A DNA stretch of 64,000 nucleotides from Amycolatopsis lexingtonensis (GTDB taxonomy: Bacteria; Actinomycetota; Actinomycetes; Mycobacteriales; Pseudonocardiaceae), in contig NZ_JADBEG010000001.1 in the NCBI RefSeq assembly GCF_014873755.1, positions 10,423,001-10,487,000 of the forward strand, in the 5' to 3' direction. Positions 15,356-22,680 of the stretch are shown piece after piece. The translations under genes and the position numbers were made by a program. Position 1 is the stretch's first letter; each line of letters begins with the position of its first letter. The notes beneath the pieces are model-generated. The model had not been told where the DNA came from and made no database searches. It was given only the letters and a program-made list of their open reading frames with translations.

Positions 15356-16682
15356 ACGCCGCGCCGCCCTCCGGGGCCGGACCCGCGGTCAACGTCCCGC
15401 CCATCCGGGTCACCAAGCCGTGGACCAGTGCCAGCCCGATTCCCGACCCCACCGGCCGCCGGTCGCGGTAGCGCGCGTTCAGCACTCCCCGCTCGAACGC
15501 CACCGGGTAGTCCTCCGGAGCCAGCCCCGGCCCGCCGTCGCGCACCGAAAGGGAAGCGCCGGAGGCGGACACCGAGAGCGCGAACACCATCGGCGCCCCC
15601 GCCGGCGTCACCCGCAGCGCGTTCTCCGCCAGCCCGTCGACCACCTGACGCAGGCGCCGCGCGTCCGCCACCACCAGCACCGGAGGAGCCGGCGCCGAAA
15701 TCGACAGCCGCACGTCTTCCCGGGCGCACCGCAGCTGCCACACCTCCGCACAATCACGAACCAGCGCGGCGAGGTCCACCGAAGCCAGGTCCAGCCGGAA
15801 CTCGTCCGCGCCCAGCCGGGCCAGTTCCAGCAGGTCCGTCACCAGCCGCTCGAGGCGGGCGGCCTCACGCTGGATCGTCTGGCCCGCGCGCACCGCGTCG
15901 TCACCGGCGGCGACGCCGTCCGCGATCGCCTCCGCGAAGCCCGTCACCGCCGTCAGCGGGGTGCGCAGCTCGTGGGACACCGACAGCAGGAACTCCCGCT
16001 GCCGCGCCTCGCTCACCGCCAGCGCGTCGGCCAGCGAATTCAACGAGCCCGCCACTTCCGCCACCTCGCGCGGTCCCTGCACCGGCACCCGCACGTCCCG
16101 CCGGCCCGCCCGCAGCGAACCCGCGGCGAGCGCGGCCCGCCGCAGGGGACGGCCCAGCAGCCGCCCCGACGCGAACCCGGCGACGGCCGCCACCAGCAGG
16201 CCGATCCCGAGTGCCAAAGCGATGTTGCGCACCAGCGCGCGTTGCGTCGCGTCGGCGTTGCGGGCGGGCAAGACCAGCGCGAACGCCGCCCCGCGCGTGC
16301 CGACCACCCGCGTCTCGACCAGGTACTGCGCGCCGCCGGCCGTGACGCGCCCCGAGTGGTTCGCGCCGAGGCCGAGCTTGGTCGCGGCCTGCACCGCGGT
16401 CGCTTCGCCGAGCGCCTGCGCGCCGCCCGCGCGGCGGACCACCACCGAGATGCCCTGGCCGCGCACGACGTCGGCCACCTTGCCGACGCCCAGCCGGTTG
16501 CCGATGCCGGTCTCGTCGAGCTGCGTGGCGACGACGTCGGCCTGCGCGGACAGCGACGACTGCAGCACGTTGTCCGCCGTCGTCCGGATCAGCCGCGCCG
16601 CGACCAGCCCGGCGACGATCACCGCGATCCCCGCTACCGCCAGGCACACCAGGGTGATCCGGCCGGCCAGCGTGCCCCTCAC
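15309..16682 (-). CDS. Sensor histidine kinase (HAMP, HisKA, HATPase)
   Basis: The 457-residue kinase has TM1 at ~10-32, an extracytoplasmic sensor of ~115 residues, TM2 at ~151-172, a HAMP linker, the H-box with His237 in FLLSVSHELRTPLTAVTG, an N-box (VVDGLAENALRVTPAG), a G1 box (VRDGGPGLAPEDY) and a G2 box (GSGIGLALVHGL). The GTG start overlaps the response-regulator stop by 4 bp, so the pair is translationally coupled. The signal is unknown. Its 3' end overlaps the convergent SnoaL-like gene by 47 bp. Confidence 0.93.
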   Translation of the reverse strand: MRGTLAGRITLVCLAVAGIAVIVAGLVAARLIRTTADNVLQSSLSAQADVVATQLDETGIGNRLGVGKVADVVRGQGISVVVRRAGGAQALGEATAVQAATKLGLGANHSGRVTAGGAQYLVETRVVGTRGAAFALVLPARNADATQRALVRNIALALGIGLLVAAVAGFASGRLLGRPLRRAALAAGSLRAGRRDVRVPVQGPREVAEVAGSLNSLADALAVSEARQREFLLSVSHELRTPLTAVTGFAEAIADGVAAGDDAVRAGQTIQREAARLERLVTDLLELARLGADEFRLDLASVDLAALVRDCAEVWQLRCAREDVRLSISAPAPPVLVVADARRLRQVVDGLAENALRVTPAGAPMVFALSVSASGASLSVRDGGPGLAPEDYPVAFERGVLNARYRDRRPVGSGIGLALVHGLVTRMGGTLTAGPAPEGGAAFTMTFPLVPAGPPGR

Positions 16683-17365
16683 GCCGGGTCCGCCGCGTAG
16701 CCGATGCCGCGCACCGTCCGGATCGGACTCGACGCGCCGAGTTTCGCCCGCAGCTGCGCCACGTGGACGTCGACCGTGCGGGTTCCCGCCGCCGCGGCGT
16801 ACCCCCAGACCGCGCTCAGCAGCTGGTCGCGCGAAAGCACCTGCCCCGGGTGCCGGAGCAGGTGCGTGAGCAGGTCGAACTCGGTCGACGTCAGGGAGAT
16901 TTCGACGTCGCCCGCCCAAGCCCGCCGGGAAAGGACGTCGACCCGGGCGCCGCCGACGCTGAACGTCTCCGCGGCCGGCGTCGCCCCCGACGCGCGCCGC
17001 AGCACCGTGCGGACCCGGGCGGCCAGCTCGCGCGGGCTGAACGGCTTGGTCAGGTAGTCGTCCGCGCCGATCTCCAGGCCCAGCAGCCGGTCGAGCTCGT
17101 CGTCGCGGGCGGTGACGAACAGTACCGGCGTCCAGTCCCCGGCCGCGCGCAGCGCCTTGCAGATCTCGATACCGTCCATTCCGGACAGTCCGATGTCGAG
17201 CACGATCGCCACCGGCTTCAGCCGCCGCACGGCGTCGAGCGCCCGCCCGCCGTCGGTCTCGACGTGCACTCCGAAGCCGTCGCGCTTGAGGTACAGCGCC
17301 GCCAGCTCGGCGATCGCGGCCTCGTCCTCGACCACGAGGACGAGGCCGCGCCCCGGTGACCCCAT
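16679..17365 (-). CDS. OmpR/PhoB-type response regulator
   Basis: The 228-residue protein has a receiver domain (VVEDEAAI acidic pocket, phosphoacceptor Asp57 in VLDIGLSGMDG, Lys in DYLTKPFSP) and a C-terminal winged-helix DNA-binding domain (LTSTEFDLLTHLLRHPGQVL, TVDVHVAQLRAKLG). ATG 17365 is chosen over an in-frame GTG at 17383 because GGGAG lies six bases upstream. It is first in the two-gene operon with the kinase. The next genes upstream on the same strand encode secreted proteins, which might be targets. Confidence 0.93.
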   Translation of the reverse strand: MGSPGRGLVLVVEDEAAIAELAALYLKRDGFGVHVETDGGRALDAVRRLKPVAIVLDIGLSGMDGIEICKALRAAGDWTPVLFVTARDDELDRLLGLEIGADDYLTKPFSPRELAARVRTVLRRASGATPAAETFSVGGARVDVLSRRAWAGDVEISLTSTEFDLLTHLLRHPGQVLSRDQLLSAVWGYAAAAGTRTVDVHVAQLRAKLGASSPIRTVRGIGYAADPA

Positions 17366-17410
17366 GCCTACTCCCGTCTCCACCGCCGTGTGCGGGGAGA
17401 CGCTAGCCGG

Positions 17411-17599
17411 TCAGGGCGTGCCATCGCTGTTCATGTCGGATTCGATGCCGTTCAGCGTCGACTCGACGCCGCTCAGCTCGGACGACGCGGGCGCGCTGCC
17501 GGAGTCCGGCGAGCCCATCAGGTTGTCGCGGCAGCCGGTGCAGCCGAGCGCGATGAGCGCGGCGGCCCCGACCGCTGCCGCGATCCTCGCGCCCCTCAC
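17411..17599 (-). CDS. Small exported protein, putative lipoprotein
   Basis: The 62-residue product has a signal-peptide-like N-terminus (MRGARIAAAVGAAALIALGC) with a weak lipobox (ALGC) and a Ser/Asp/Gly-rich mature part of about 40 residues. The GTG start overlaps the stop of the upstream secreted-protein gene by 4 bp, indicating co-translation. No family is recognised. It ends 45 bp before the response-regulator start, so it may be part of the same transcription unit. Confidence 0.65.
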   Translation of the reverse strand: MRGARIAAAVGAAALIALGCTGCRDNLMGSPDSGSAPASSELSGVESTLNGIESDMNSDGTP

Positions 17600-18000
17600 T
17601 TGGCCGGCTTGCAGTGCGCGGACGCGAAGGCGTCCAGCTTCTGCTTGGCCGCGTCCAGCTCGCCGATCCGGCCCTGGCGCTTGGTCGCGCGCTGGTCGAG
17701 CTGGTCGGCGCGCTGGGTGTGGCCCTTGGCGCGCTGGTCGGCGGCCCGCGCCTTGAGGTTGGCGACCGAGCCGCTGATCTCGGCGCCGCCGGTGATCCGC
17801 TGCTTCAGGTTGTCGGCCTTCTTCTGCAGCTTCGGCACCCAGTCCGAACAGACCTGCTGCGACTCTTCGGGGCTGAGCGTGATCGGCGCGACCGGCGCCG
17901 GCGACGTCGTCTGGGCCGAGGCCAGCGGCGCCGCCACCAGCAGGCAGGCCGCGCTCCCGCAGCCCGCCAGTGCCAGCCGCGTCCAGGTGGTTCCTCGCAT
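17596..18000 (-). CDS. Secreted helical protein of unknown function
   Basis: The 134-residue product has a clear signal peptide (LALAGCGSAACLLVAAPLASA) and a mature region predicted to be long helices rich in Lys, Gln, Arg and Asp (KLQKKADNLKQR, LKARAADQRAKGHTQRADQL), with two Cys that could form a disulphide. This resembles small secreted actinomycete proteins encoded next to two-component systems; no function is assigned. The Shine-Dalgarno GAGGAG is inside a hairpin (18006-18028), so translation may be controlled. Overlaps the following lipoprotein gene by 4 bp. Confidence 0.75.
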   Translation of the reverse strand: MRGTTWTRLALAGCGSAACLLVAAPLASAQTTSPAPVAPITLSPEESQQVCSDWVPKLQKKADNLKQRITGGAEISGSVANLKARAADQRAKGHTQRADQLDQRATKRQGRIGELDAAKQKLDAFASAHCKPAK

Positions 18001-18005
18001 CGTTT

Positions 18006-18028
18006 CTCCTCGTCTCGGGTACGAGGAG
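18006..18028 (-). promoter_or_regulatory. Hairpin that sequesters the Shine-Dalgarno of the secreted-protein gene
   Basis: On the minus strand an upstream arm CTCCTCGT (18028-18021) pairs perfectly with ACGAGGAG (18013-18006), which contains the GAGGAG ribosome-binding site five bases before the ATG at 18000. The loop is 7 bases. If the transcript includes this leader, ribosome access would need the stem to open, a layout known from translational switches. Confidence 0.55.
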
Positions 18029-18062
18029 AACTTTCGCGCGGCGGTGTTCGGGCGGCGTCCGC

Positions 18063-19754
18063 CTAGTGTTCGGGCTTTGTAAGGCCGAGGGTGACCGACG
18101 TCCGGGCGAGGTCGAACGTCAGCGTGTCGCCGAGCACCGGCAGGGCCGGGTCGAACAGCTGCCCGTCGGTGCCGCCGAGGAGCAGGCCGAGCCGGTGCCC
18201 GGCCGGGACCACGTGGTCGAGCGCGCTGAGGGTGAACGTCATCGAGTACGCCCGGCCGGGGACGAGCGGCTCGCCATGCCGCAGCGACGCGTGGTGCCCG
18301 AGGTCCGCCCAGCCCGCGGCGACGATCCGGTGGTCGACGCCCACCACGTCCGCGGCAGTGTCGAGGAAGCAGGCCGAATCGCCGGGCCGGCTCTCGCCCC
18401 AGCACGACGTCGTCGTCAGGTTCTTGGTCCCGCTGCCGTAGTTCGCGGTGTTGCGCACGTCGGCCGGGCCGTAGTCGACGAGCGCGACACCGAGCCGCGC
18501 GGCGGGCTTGTCGGACGACACGGTGACCGTCACCGAAGGCGACCCGGCGATCCGCACTGCGGCGGGCAGGGGAGCGCCGGTGAACCGCGCGGCCGACACC
18601 CCGGCCGCCCAGTCCTCGCGGCCCGCGGCGGGGTCGTCGACGACCGTGGCCGTGCCCGAGCCGCGGAGCGTCACCGGCGCGGTCGCGGGCGGCCAGCTCC
18701 GGACGTCGGTCCAGCGGTCGGGCGCGGTCTCGAGGTGAACGGCGGGCTCGTCTTCGACGCCGTTGCGGACGCCCTTCAGCCAGCGGTCGAACCAGCGGCC
18801 CAGCGTCGCCACCCATTCGGAACGCTGCAGGTCGAACGGGTCGACGTGCCCGGCCTGGCTCAGCCACGCCTTGCGCGGCGTGCCGGTCCGGCCGAGCGCG
18901 GCCCAGTAGGCGGCGAACTGGTTCGGCGCCACGACGCTGTCCCCGAACCCCTGCGCGATGAGCACGCTCGCCCGCACCGGCTTCGGCACGTAGTTCACGC
19001 TGCGCCAGTAGGCGTTGTAGTCGCCGTTCGTGCCCATGCGTTCCTTGAGGTCCGCTTCGAACGGCTGACACAGCCCGGCCGCGCGCTCGTTGTAGGTGAA
19101 CGCCGAGCCGGTGTGCTCCGGCGTGGCCAGCGGCGCGCCGTTGGCGACGAGCTGGGCGTAGTTGTCGGCGACCCCTTCGATCGGCACGATCGTCTTCAGC
19201 CCGCGGATCCCGGACACGGCCATGCCGATCGCGGTGGCGCCGTCCTGGGACTTGCCGATCGCGCCGACGTCCCCGGTGGCCCATTCCGCCCGCACCGGAC
19301 GGCCGCCCTCGGGTGCGTCGAAGGCCTTCGCCCGGCCGTTGAGCCAGTCCACGACGGCGTTGCCGCTTCCGACGTCGTCGAAGCAGCCCGACGAGCGGTT
19401 CGTCCCGCCGACGTCGGCGAGCACCACCGCGTACCCGCGCGGCACGAAGTAGTTGTCGTAGAAGAGCGGGAACTGCCGCGGGGTGCCGTCCGGGTCGTAG
19501 GTCTTCTTCTGCGCCTCGTTGCCCCGGCCGCAGCAGGCGTAGTACGGGCTGACGTCGAGGATCACCGGGACCCGCCCGCCGGTCGCCGGCCGGGCGATGT
19601 CCGCGGCGACGCGGTCGATCTTCCCGTCGTGGTCGTGGTCGGTGCCGGTTTCGACCCACGCCGTTTCGCGGACGGGCGGGCTTTCGGCCGCCGCCGCGGG
19701 CGTGAGCCCGGTCGTCACGAGCAGTGCGGCCGACATCCCCAGTAGCAGGCGCAT
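18063..19754 (-). CDS. Secreted CocE/NonD (S15, Xaa-Pro dipeptidyl-peptidase-like) hydrolase
   Basis: The 563-residue protein has a signal peptide (LLLGMSAALLVTTGLTPAAAA) and an S15/CocE alpha/beta-hydrolase domain with DVSPYYACCGRG, LADVGGTNRSSGCFD and the nucleophile elbow GAIGKSQDGA (GKSxxG in PepX). The acid and His (QGFGDSVV, SQAGHVDPFD) follow. From ~390 a C-terminal jelly-roll PepX_C-like domain extends to the end. Expected to cleave Pro-containing peptides or esters outside the cell. It lies 10 bp downstream of a TetR gene on the same strand. Confidence 0.92.
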   Translation of the reverse strand: MRLLLGMSAALLVTTGLTPAAAAESPPVRETAWVETGTDHDHDGKIDRVAADIARPATGGRVPVILDVSPYYACCGRGNEAQKKTYDPDGTPRQFPLFYDNYFVPRGYAVVLADVGGTNRSSGCFDDVGSGNAVVDWLNGRAKAFDAPEGGRPVRAEWATGDVGAIGKSQDGATAIGMAVSGIRGLKTIVPIEGVADNYAQLVANGAPLATPEHTGSAFTYNERAAGLCQPFEADLKERMGTNGDYNAYWRSVNYVPKPVRASVLIAQGFGDSVVAPNQFAAYWAALGRTGTPRKAWLSQAGHVDPFDLQRSEWVATLGRWFDRWLKGVRNGVEDEPAVHLETAPDRWTDVRSWPPATAPVTLRGSGTATVVDDPAAGREDWAAGVSAARFTGAPLPAAVRIAGSPSVTVTVSSDKPAARLGVALVDYGPADVRNTANYGSGTKNLTTTSCWGESRPGDSACFLDTAADVVGVDHRIVAAGWADLGHHASLRHGEPLVPGRAYSMTFTLSALDHVVPAGHRLGLLLGGTDGQLFDPALPVLGDTLTFDLARTSVTLGLTKPEH

Positions 19755-19764
19755 CGCGCCAGTA

Positions 19765-20298
19765 TCACGCGAGCTGTTCGTACCTCGCCAGGAATTGCGC
19801 CATCGCCGCGTCGACGGCTTCGCGGTCGCCGGTCGTGACGAGGTCGAGCAGCAGCCCGCGCGCGACGGCGAGGCCGAGCCGGGCGTGGGCGGCGCGGTCG
19901 GCTTCGGGGACGCCGTACTGCGCGAGCAGCGCCTCGATCGGGCCCAGCCAGTCGTCGATGACGCCGTCGAGCAGGCCGGTCGTGCCGGGCGTGCCGCCGA
20001 GGGCCTGGCCGTAGAGCTGGAAGAAGAGCCGTTCGTTGGCGCGCAGGTCGTCGTCGGTGAGCCGCCGCCAGAACTCCGCCGGGTCGAGGCCGGCGAGCGC
20101 CGCGCGCTGCCGGGCTTCGACCTCGCGCGCCACCGCTGTGAGCAGGCCTTCCTTCGAGCCGAAGTGGTAGATCAGCATGCGGTGGCTGGTGCCGAGGTCC
20201 GCCGCGAGCGCCCGCAGGCTCTTCTCCGTCCCGCCGTGGTGGGCGATGTGGTCGATCGCCGCGGCCAGGAGCCGGTCGCGCGGGCTTGTCTCGATCAT
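19765..20298 (-). CDS. TetR family transcriptional regulator
   Basis: The 177-residue protein has the TetR HTH at ~6-52 (LLAAAIDHIAHHGGTEKSLRAL, GTSHRMLIYHFGSKEGL) and a helical ligand domain. It is divergent from an SRPBCC gene with two GTACCA-type palindromes in between, and it precedes the CocE gene on the same strand by 10 bp. The likely regulon is itself, the SRPBCC gene and perhaps the hydrolase. ATG at 20298. Confidence 0.92.
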   Translation of the reverse strand: MIETSPRDRLLAAAIDHIAHHGGTEKSLRALAADLGTSHRMLIYHFGSKEGLLTAVAREVEARQRAALAGLDPAEFWRRLTDDDLRANERLFFQLYGQALGGTPGTTGLLDGVIDDWLGPIEALLAQYGVPEADRAAHARLGLAVARGLLLDLVTTGDREAVDAAMAQFLARYEQLA

Positions 20299-20328
20299 GT
20301 ACCAGATGGTACACGTACCAAATGGTAC
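20299..20328. promoter_or_regulatory. Paired operators GTACCA(G/A)ATGGTAC covering a start codon
   Basis: Palindromes GTACCAGATGGTAC (20299-20312) and GTACCAAATGGTAC (20315-20328) lie 16 bp apart in the gap between the divergent TetR and SRPBCC genes. The second contains the SRPBCC ATG (20322-20324) and the first abuts the TetR start (20296-20298). Such placement fits a repressor that binds at leaderless or nearly leaderless transcription starts. Confidence 0.85.
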
Positions 20329-20756
20329 AAAGCATTTCCGTGCGCGGCCGGACGTCCGCGCCGCCCGACGCCGTGTACGCGCTCCTCCGCGACGGCGCGA
20401 GCTGGCCGGGGTGGTCGCCGCTGGGCTCGTTCGAGCTGGTCCGCGAAGGCGAGGGGGAGCCGGAAGGCCTCGGCGCGGTCCGGCTGTTCCGGACCGGCGG
20501 CGTCAAGTCGTACGAGAAGATCGTCGCGCTGGAGCCGGGCCGCCGGTTCGGCTACGCGCTGGACCACGGCCTGCCGCTGCGGGACTACGTCGCCTACGTG
20601 GATCTTTCGCCGCGCGACGGCGGCACCGAGATCCACTGGCACTCGACGTTCACGGCCAAGATCCCGGGCACGGGCTGGTTCTACCGCCGGTTCCTCGAGC
20701 GCTTCATCGGGCGGGTCGTGGCGGGGCTGGTCGAGGCGGCGCCGGTGGCCCCATAA
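20322..20756 (+). CDS. SRPBCC (START/Bet v1-like) family protein
   Basis: The 144-residue protein has the family pattern SVRGRTSAPPDAVYALLRDGASWPGW at the N-terminus, a central beta-sheet with GAVRLFRTGG and DYVAYVDLSP, and a C-terminal helix FYRRFLERFIGRVVAGLVE, consistent with the polyketide-cyclase-like/START hydrophobic-pocket fold. The ATG at 20322 lies within a palindromic operator with no Shine-Dalgarno upstream, so a leaderless message is likely; an upstream start would cross the operators. Ligand unknown. Confidence 0.85.
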   Translation: MVQSISVRGRTSAPPDAVYALLRDGASWPGWSPLGSFELVREGEGEPEGLGAVRLFRTGGVKSYEKIVALEPGRRFGYALDHGLPLRDYVAYVDLSPRDGGTEIHWHSTFTAKIPGTGWFYRRFLERFIGRVVAGLVEAAPVAP

Positions 20757-20765
20757 GGTGGGCGC

Positions 20766-21398
20766 ATGTCAGCGCCACGACGGGGATCGACCGGCCGCAC
20801 GCAGGAAGAGCGCAGCGCGGCGATGCGCGTCCGGCTGCTCGACGCGACGATCGACTGCCTCGTCGAGTACGGCTACGCGGGCACGACGACCACCCGCGTG
20901 GCCGACCGCGCCGGCGTCACCCGCGGCGCGCAGGTGCACCACTTCCCGACCAAGGCCGACCTGGTGACGTCGGCGATCCGGCACCTGGCGGCCAAGCGCA
21001 CCGAGGTCGCGATGGCCGAGCTCGACCGGCTCCGCGCGTCCAGCGACCCGGTCGGCGACGCGCTGCAGCTGATGTGGGAGATGCACCAGGGCCCGGTGTT
21101 CTCGGCGACGGTGGAGCTGTGGGTGGCCTCGCGCACGGACCCCGAGCTGCGCGGCCAGATGGCCGTGGTCGAGCCGATCGCGACGTCCAGCCTTGTCGAG
21201 TTCGGCAAGGCTCTGCTGCCGGAGCACGCCGAGCACCACGAGTTCCTGCACGCGGTGTACACGGCGATGGACGTCGTGCGCGGCATCCTCATCGCCAGCT
21301 GGGCCACGAAGGACCAGGAAGAGCTGGAGGCCCGCTGGGTCCGCGCGCGCCACCACCTGCGCATCCTGTTCACTGCGCTGATGGCCCCCACCGGCTGA
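20766..21398 (+). CDS. TetR family transcriptional regulator
   Basis: The 210-residue protein has an HTH at ~20-65 (RLLDATIDCLVEYGYAGTTTTRVADRAGV, then RGAQVHHFPTKADLV) and a larger C-terminal domain that matches the TetR subgroup found beside lipid and acyl-CoA genes. It starts 9 bp after the SRPBCC stop and is probably co-transcribed with it. A canonical ribosome-binding site is not obvious; ATAAGGTGGGCGC precedes the ATG (AAGGTGG). Confidence 0.9.
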   Translation: MSAPRRGSTGRTQEERSAAMRVRLLDATIDCLVEYGYAGTTTTRVADRAGVTRGAQVHHFPTKADLVTSAIRHLAAKRTEVAMAELDRLRASSDPVGDALQLMWEMHQGPVFSATVELWVASRTDPELRGQMAVVEPIATSSLVEFGKALLPEHAEHHEFLHAVYTAMDVVRGILIASWATKDQEELEARWVRARHHLRILFTALMAPTG

Positions 21399-21411
21399 AA
21401 CGCGTGTTACT

Positions 21412-21424
21412 CTCTCCGGGAGAG
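21412..21424. promoter_or_regulatory. Palindrome CTCTCC-G-GGAGAG before the HxlR gene
   Basis: A perfect 13-base palindrome (21412-21424), extended by partial matches at 21409-21425, lies 15 bases before the HxlR start and just after the TetR stop codon. HxlR-type regulators often bind their own promoter, so it is a candidate self-operator. Confidence 0.55.
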
Positions 21425-21438
21425 TGAGGAGACGCGCC

Positions 21439-21813
21439 GTGTGGCAGCCCGACCCGTACGACCGCAACTGCCCGACCCGCCAGCTGCTCGACCGCATCGG
21501 CGACCAGTGGACCGTGCTCATCGTGGGCGCGCTGAAGGACGGCCCGCTCCGGTTCACCGAGATCGGCCGCCGCGTGGACGGGATCTCGCAGAAGGTCCTC
21601 ACCCAGACGCTGCGCAGCCTGGTCCGCGACGGCATCCTCACCCGCACGGCGTACGCGACGATCCCGCCGAAGGTGGAGTACGAGCTGACTGCGCTGGGGC
21701 GCAACCTGTCGGAGCCGCTGGAGATGCTGGACCGGTGGGCGCGGGTGCACATGTCTTCGGTGCAGGACGCACGTGACGCGTACGACGCGGAGCACACGCC
21801 CGCGTCGGCGTAG
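21439..21813 (+). CDS. HxlR-type winged-helix regulator
   Basis: The 124-residue protein has the HxlR pattern: CPTRQLLDRIGDQWTVLIVGALKDGPLRFTEI near the N-terminus and a winged helix with GISQKVLTQTLRSLVRDGILTR and VEYELTALG. The N-terminal Cys (RNC) is the redox or aldehyde-sensing residue position in many family members. GTG 21439 is preferred over an in-frame GTG at 21424 because GAGGAG (21426-21431) is spaced seven bases before it. A hairpin (21839-21860) follows the gene. Confidence 0.9.
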   Translation: MWQPDPYDRNCPTRQLLDRIGDQWTVLIVGALKDGPLRFTEIGRRVDGISQKVLTQTLRSLVRDGILTRTAYATIPPKVEYELTALGRNLSEPLEMLDRWARVHMSSVQDARDAYDAEHTPASA

Positions 21814-21838
21814 GGAACCGGACAGCTCCTGGACAATC

Positions 21839-21860
21839 GCCGGAGGCCCTCCCCTCCGGC
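21839..21860. terminator. Hairpin downstream of the HxlR gene
   Basis: Arms GCCGGAGG (21839-21846) and CCTCCGGC (21853-21860) pair perfectly around a 6-base loop, 25 bases after the HxlR stop and 49 bases before the next start. No T-run follows, so it is an L-shaped GC hairpin terminator at best. Confidence 0.5.
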
Positions 21861-21908
21861 CCCGGATTCGGCGAAACTGGGCGGAAAACGGCTCCGGGGA
21901 GGGATTCC

Positions 21909-22625
21909 ATGGCGTCCGCCTTCGCCGTGCTCAACGAGACCGTGCCCGCGCCCGGCTGGGCACTCGTGGGCACGACCGCGGTGTTCGCCGGCGCGGTGTC
22001 GGCGACGTCGTTCGCGCTCATGACCACCGGAACGCGGCTGCTCTTGAACCGCGTGAACGTGCTCGGCACCCTCTTCCACGAGGGCGGCCACGCGCTCGTG
22101 AGCATCCTGACCGGCGGCGGGGTCTTCCGCATCGAAATCACCGGCGCGGAGTCAGGCATCACCCGGCACTGGAACCCGTCGCCGTTCGCGGGTGTCCTCG
22201 CCACCGCCGCTGGCTACGCGATGCCGCCACTGGCCGGCCTCGGCGCGGCGGCGTTGCTGCACTGCGGCCTCGTACCGGCGGTGCTGGCCCTGACCGCGGT
22301 CGCGATGCTGTTCATCCTGCTGTTCACCCGCGACGTGATCACCGGCGTGGCGGTCGTCGCGGTGGGCGCGATCGTGTTCTGCGCGCTGCGCTGGGCACCG
22401 GACTGGTTGAAGAACGGCATCGCGTACGCGGAAGCGTGGCTGCTGCTGACCAGCGAGCTCGGCGGGTTGGGAGCACTGGTCGCGAACCGGTTTCACGGTG
22501 TGGCGGGTGACGACGCTTCCTCGCTCGCTGAACGGACCGGGATTCCCGGCTTCGTCTGGATCATCGCCTGGTTCGCCCTCATCGGCTGGGCGGTCTGGCA
22601 CGCCGTCCCGATGCTGTGGCCTTAA
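21909..22625 (+). CDS. M50-type (site-2 protease-like) membrane metallopeptidase
   Basis: The 238-residue protein is mostly membrane-embedded (about six hydrophobic segments) and has the zinc motif HEGGH in TLFHEGGHALVSIL at residues ~57-61, matching Peptidase_M50B proteins. The third ligand of the classical family (usually Asp in a later NPDG-like motif) is not obvious; GITRHWNPSPFAGVLA is the closest region. GGGGAGGG precedes the ATG. It stands alone, so its substrate (a membrane-bound regulator or other protein) cannot be named. Confidence 0.82.
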   Translation: MASAFAVLNETVPAPGWALVGTTAVFAGAVSATSFALMTTGTRLLLNRVNVLGTLFHEGGHALVSILTGGGVFRIEITGAESGITRHWNPSPFAGVLATAAGYAMPPLAGLGAAALLHCGLVPAVLALTAVAMLFILLFTRDVITGVAVVAVGAIVFCALRWAPDWLKNGIAYAEAWLLLTSELGGLGALVANRFHGVAGDDASSLAERTGIPGFVWIIAWFALIGWAVWHAVPMLWP

Positions 22626-22645
22626 AGGGTCCACCTGATCGTGTG

Positions 22646-22661
22646 ATGAACACATGTTCGT
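22646..22661. promoter_or_regulatory. LexA/SOS-box-like site overlapping the DUF222-HNH promoter
   Basis: ATGAACACATGTTCGT matches the core of the actinobacterial SOS box, GAAC-N4-GTTC (22648-22659). It lies 20 bases before the GTG start, with TAATCT (22669-22674) as a possible -10, so the message would be leaderless and LexA binding would block the promoter. DUF222-HNH genes (the 13E12 group) are established members of the mycobacterial SOS regulon. Confidence 0.65.
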
Positions 22662-22680
22662 ATGCCGGTAATCTTGTTGT

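Noticed and set aside
17596..19659. 687-residue frame joining the secreted-protein gene to antisense-like sequence upstream
   Set aside because: Only the last 134 residues have a signal peptide and SD; the rest is out-of-frame translation of the CocE gene.
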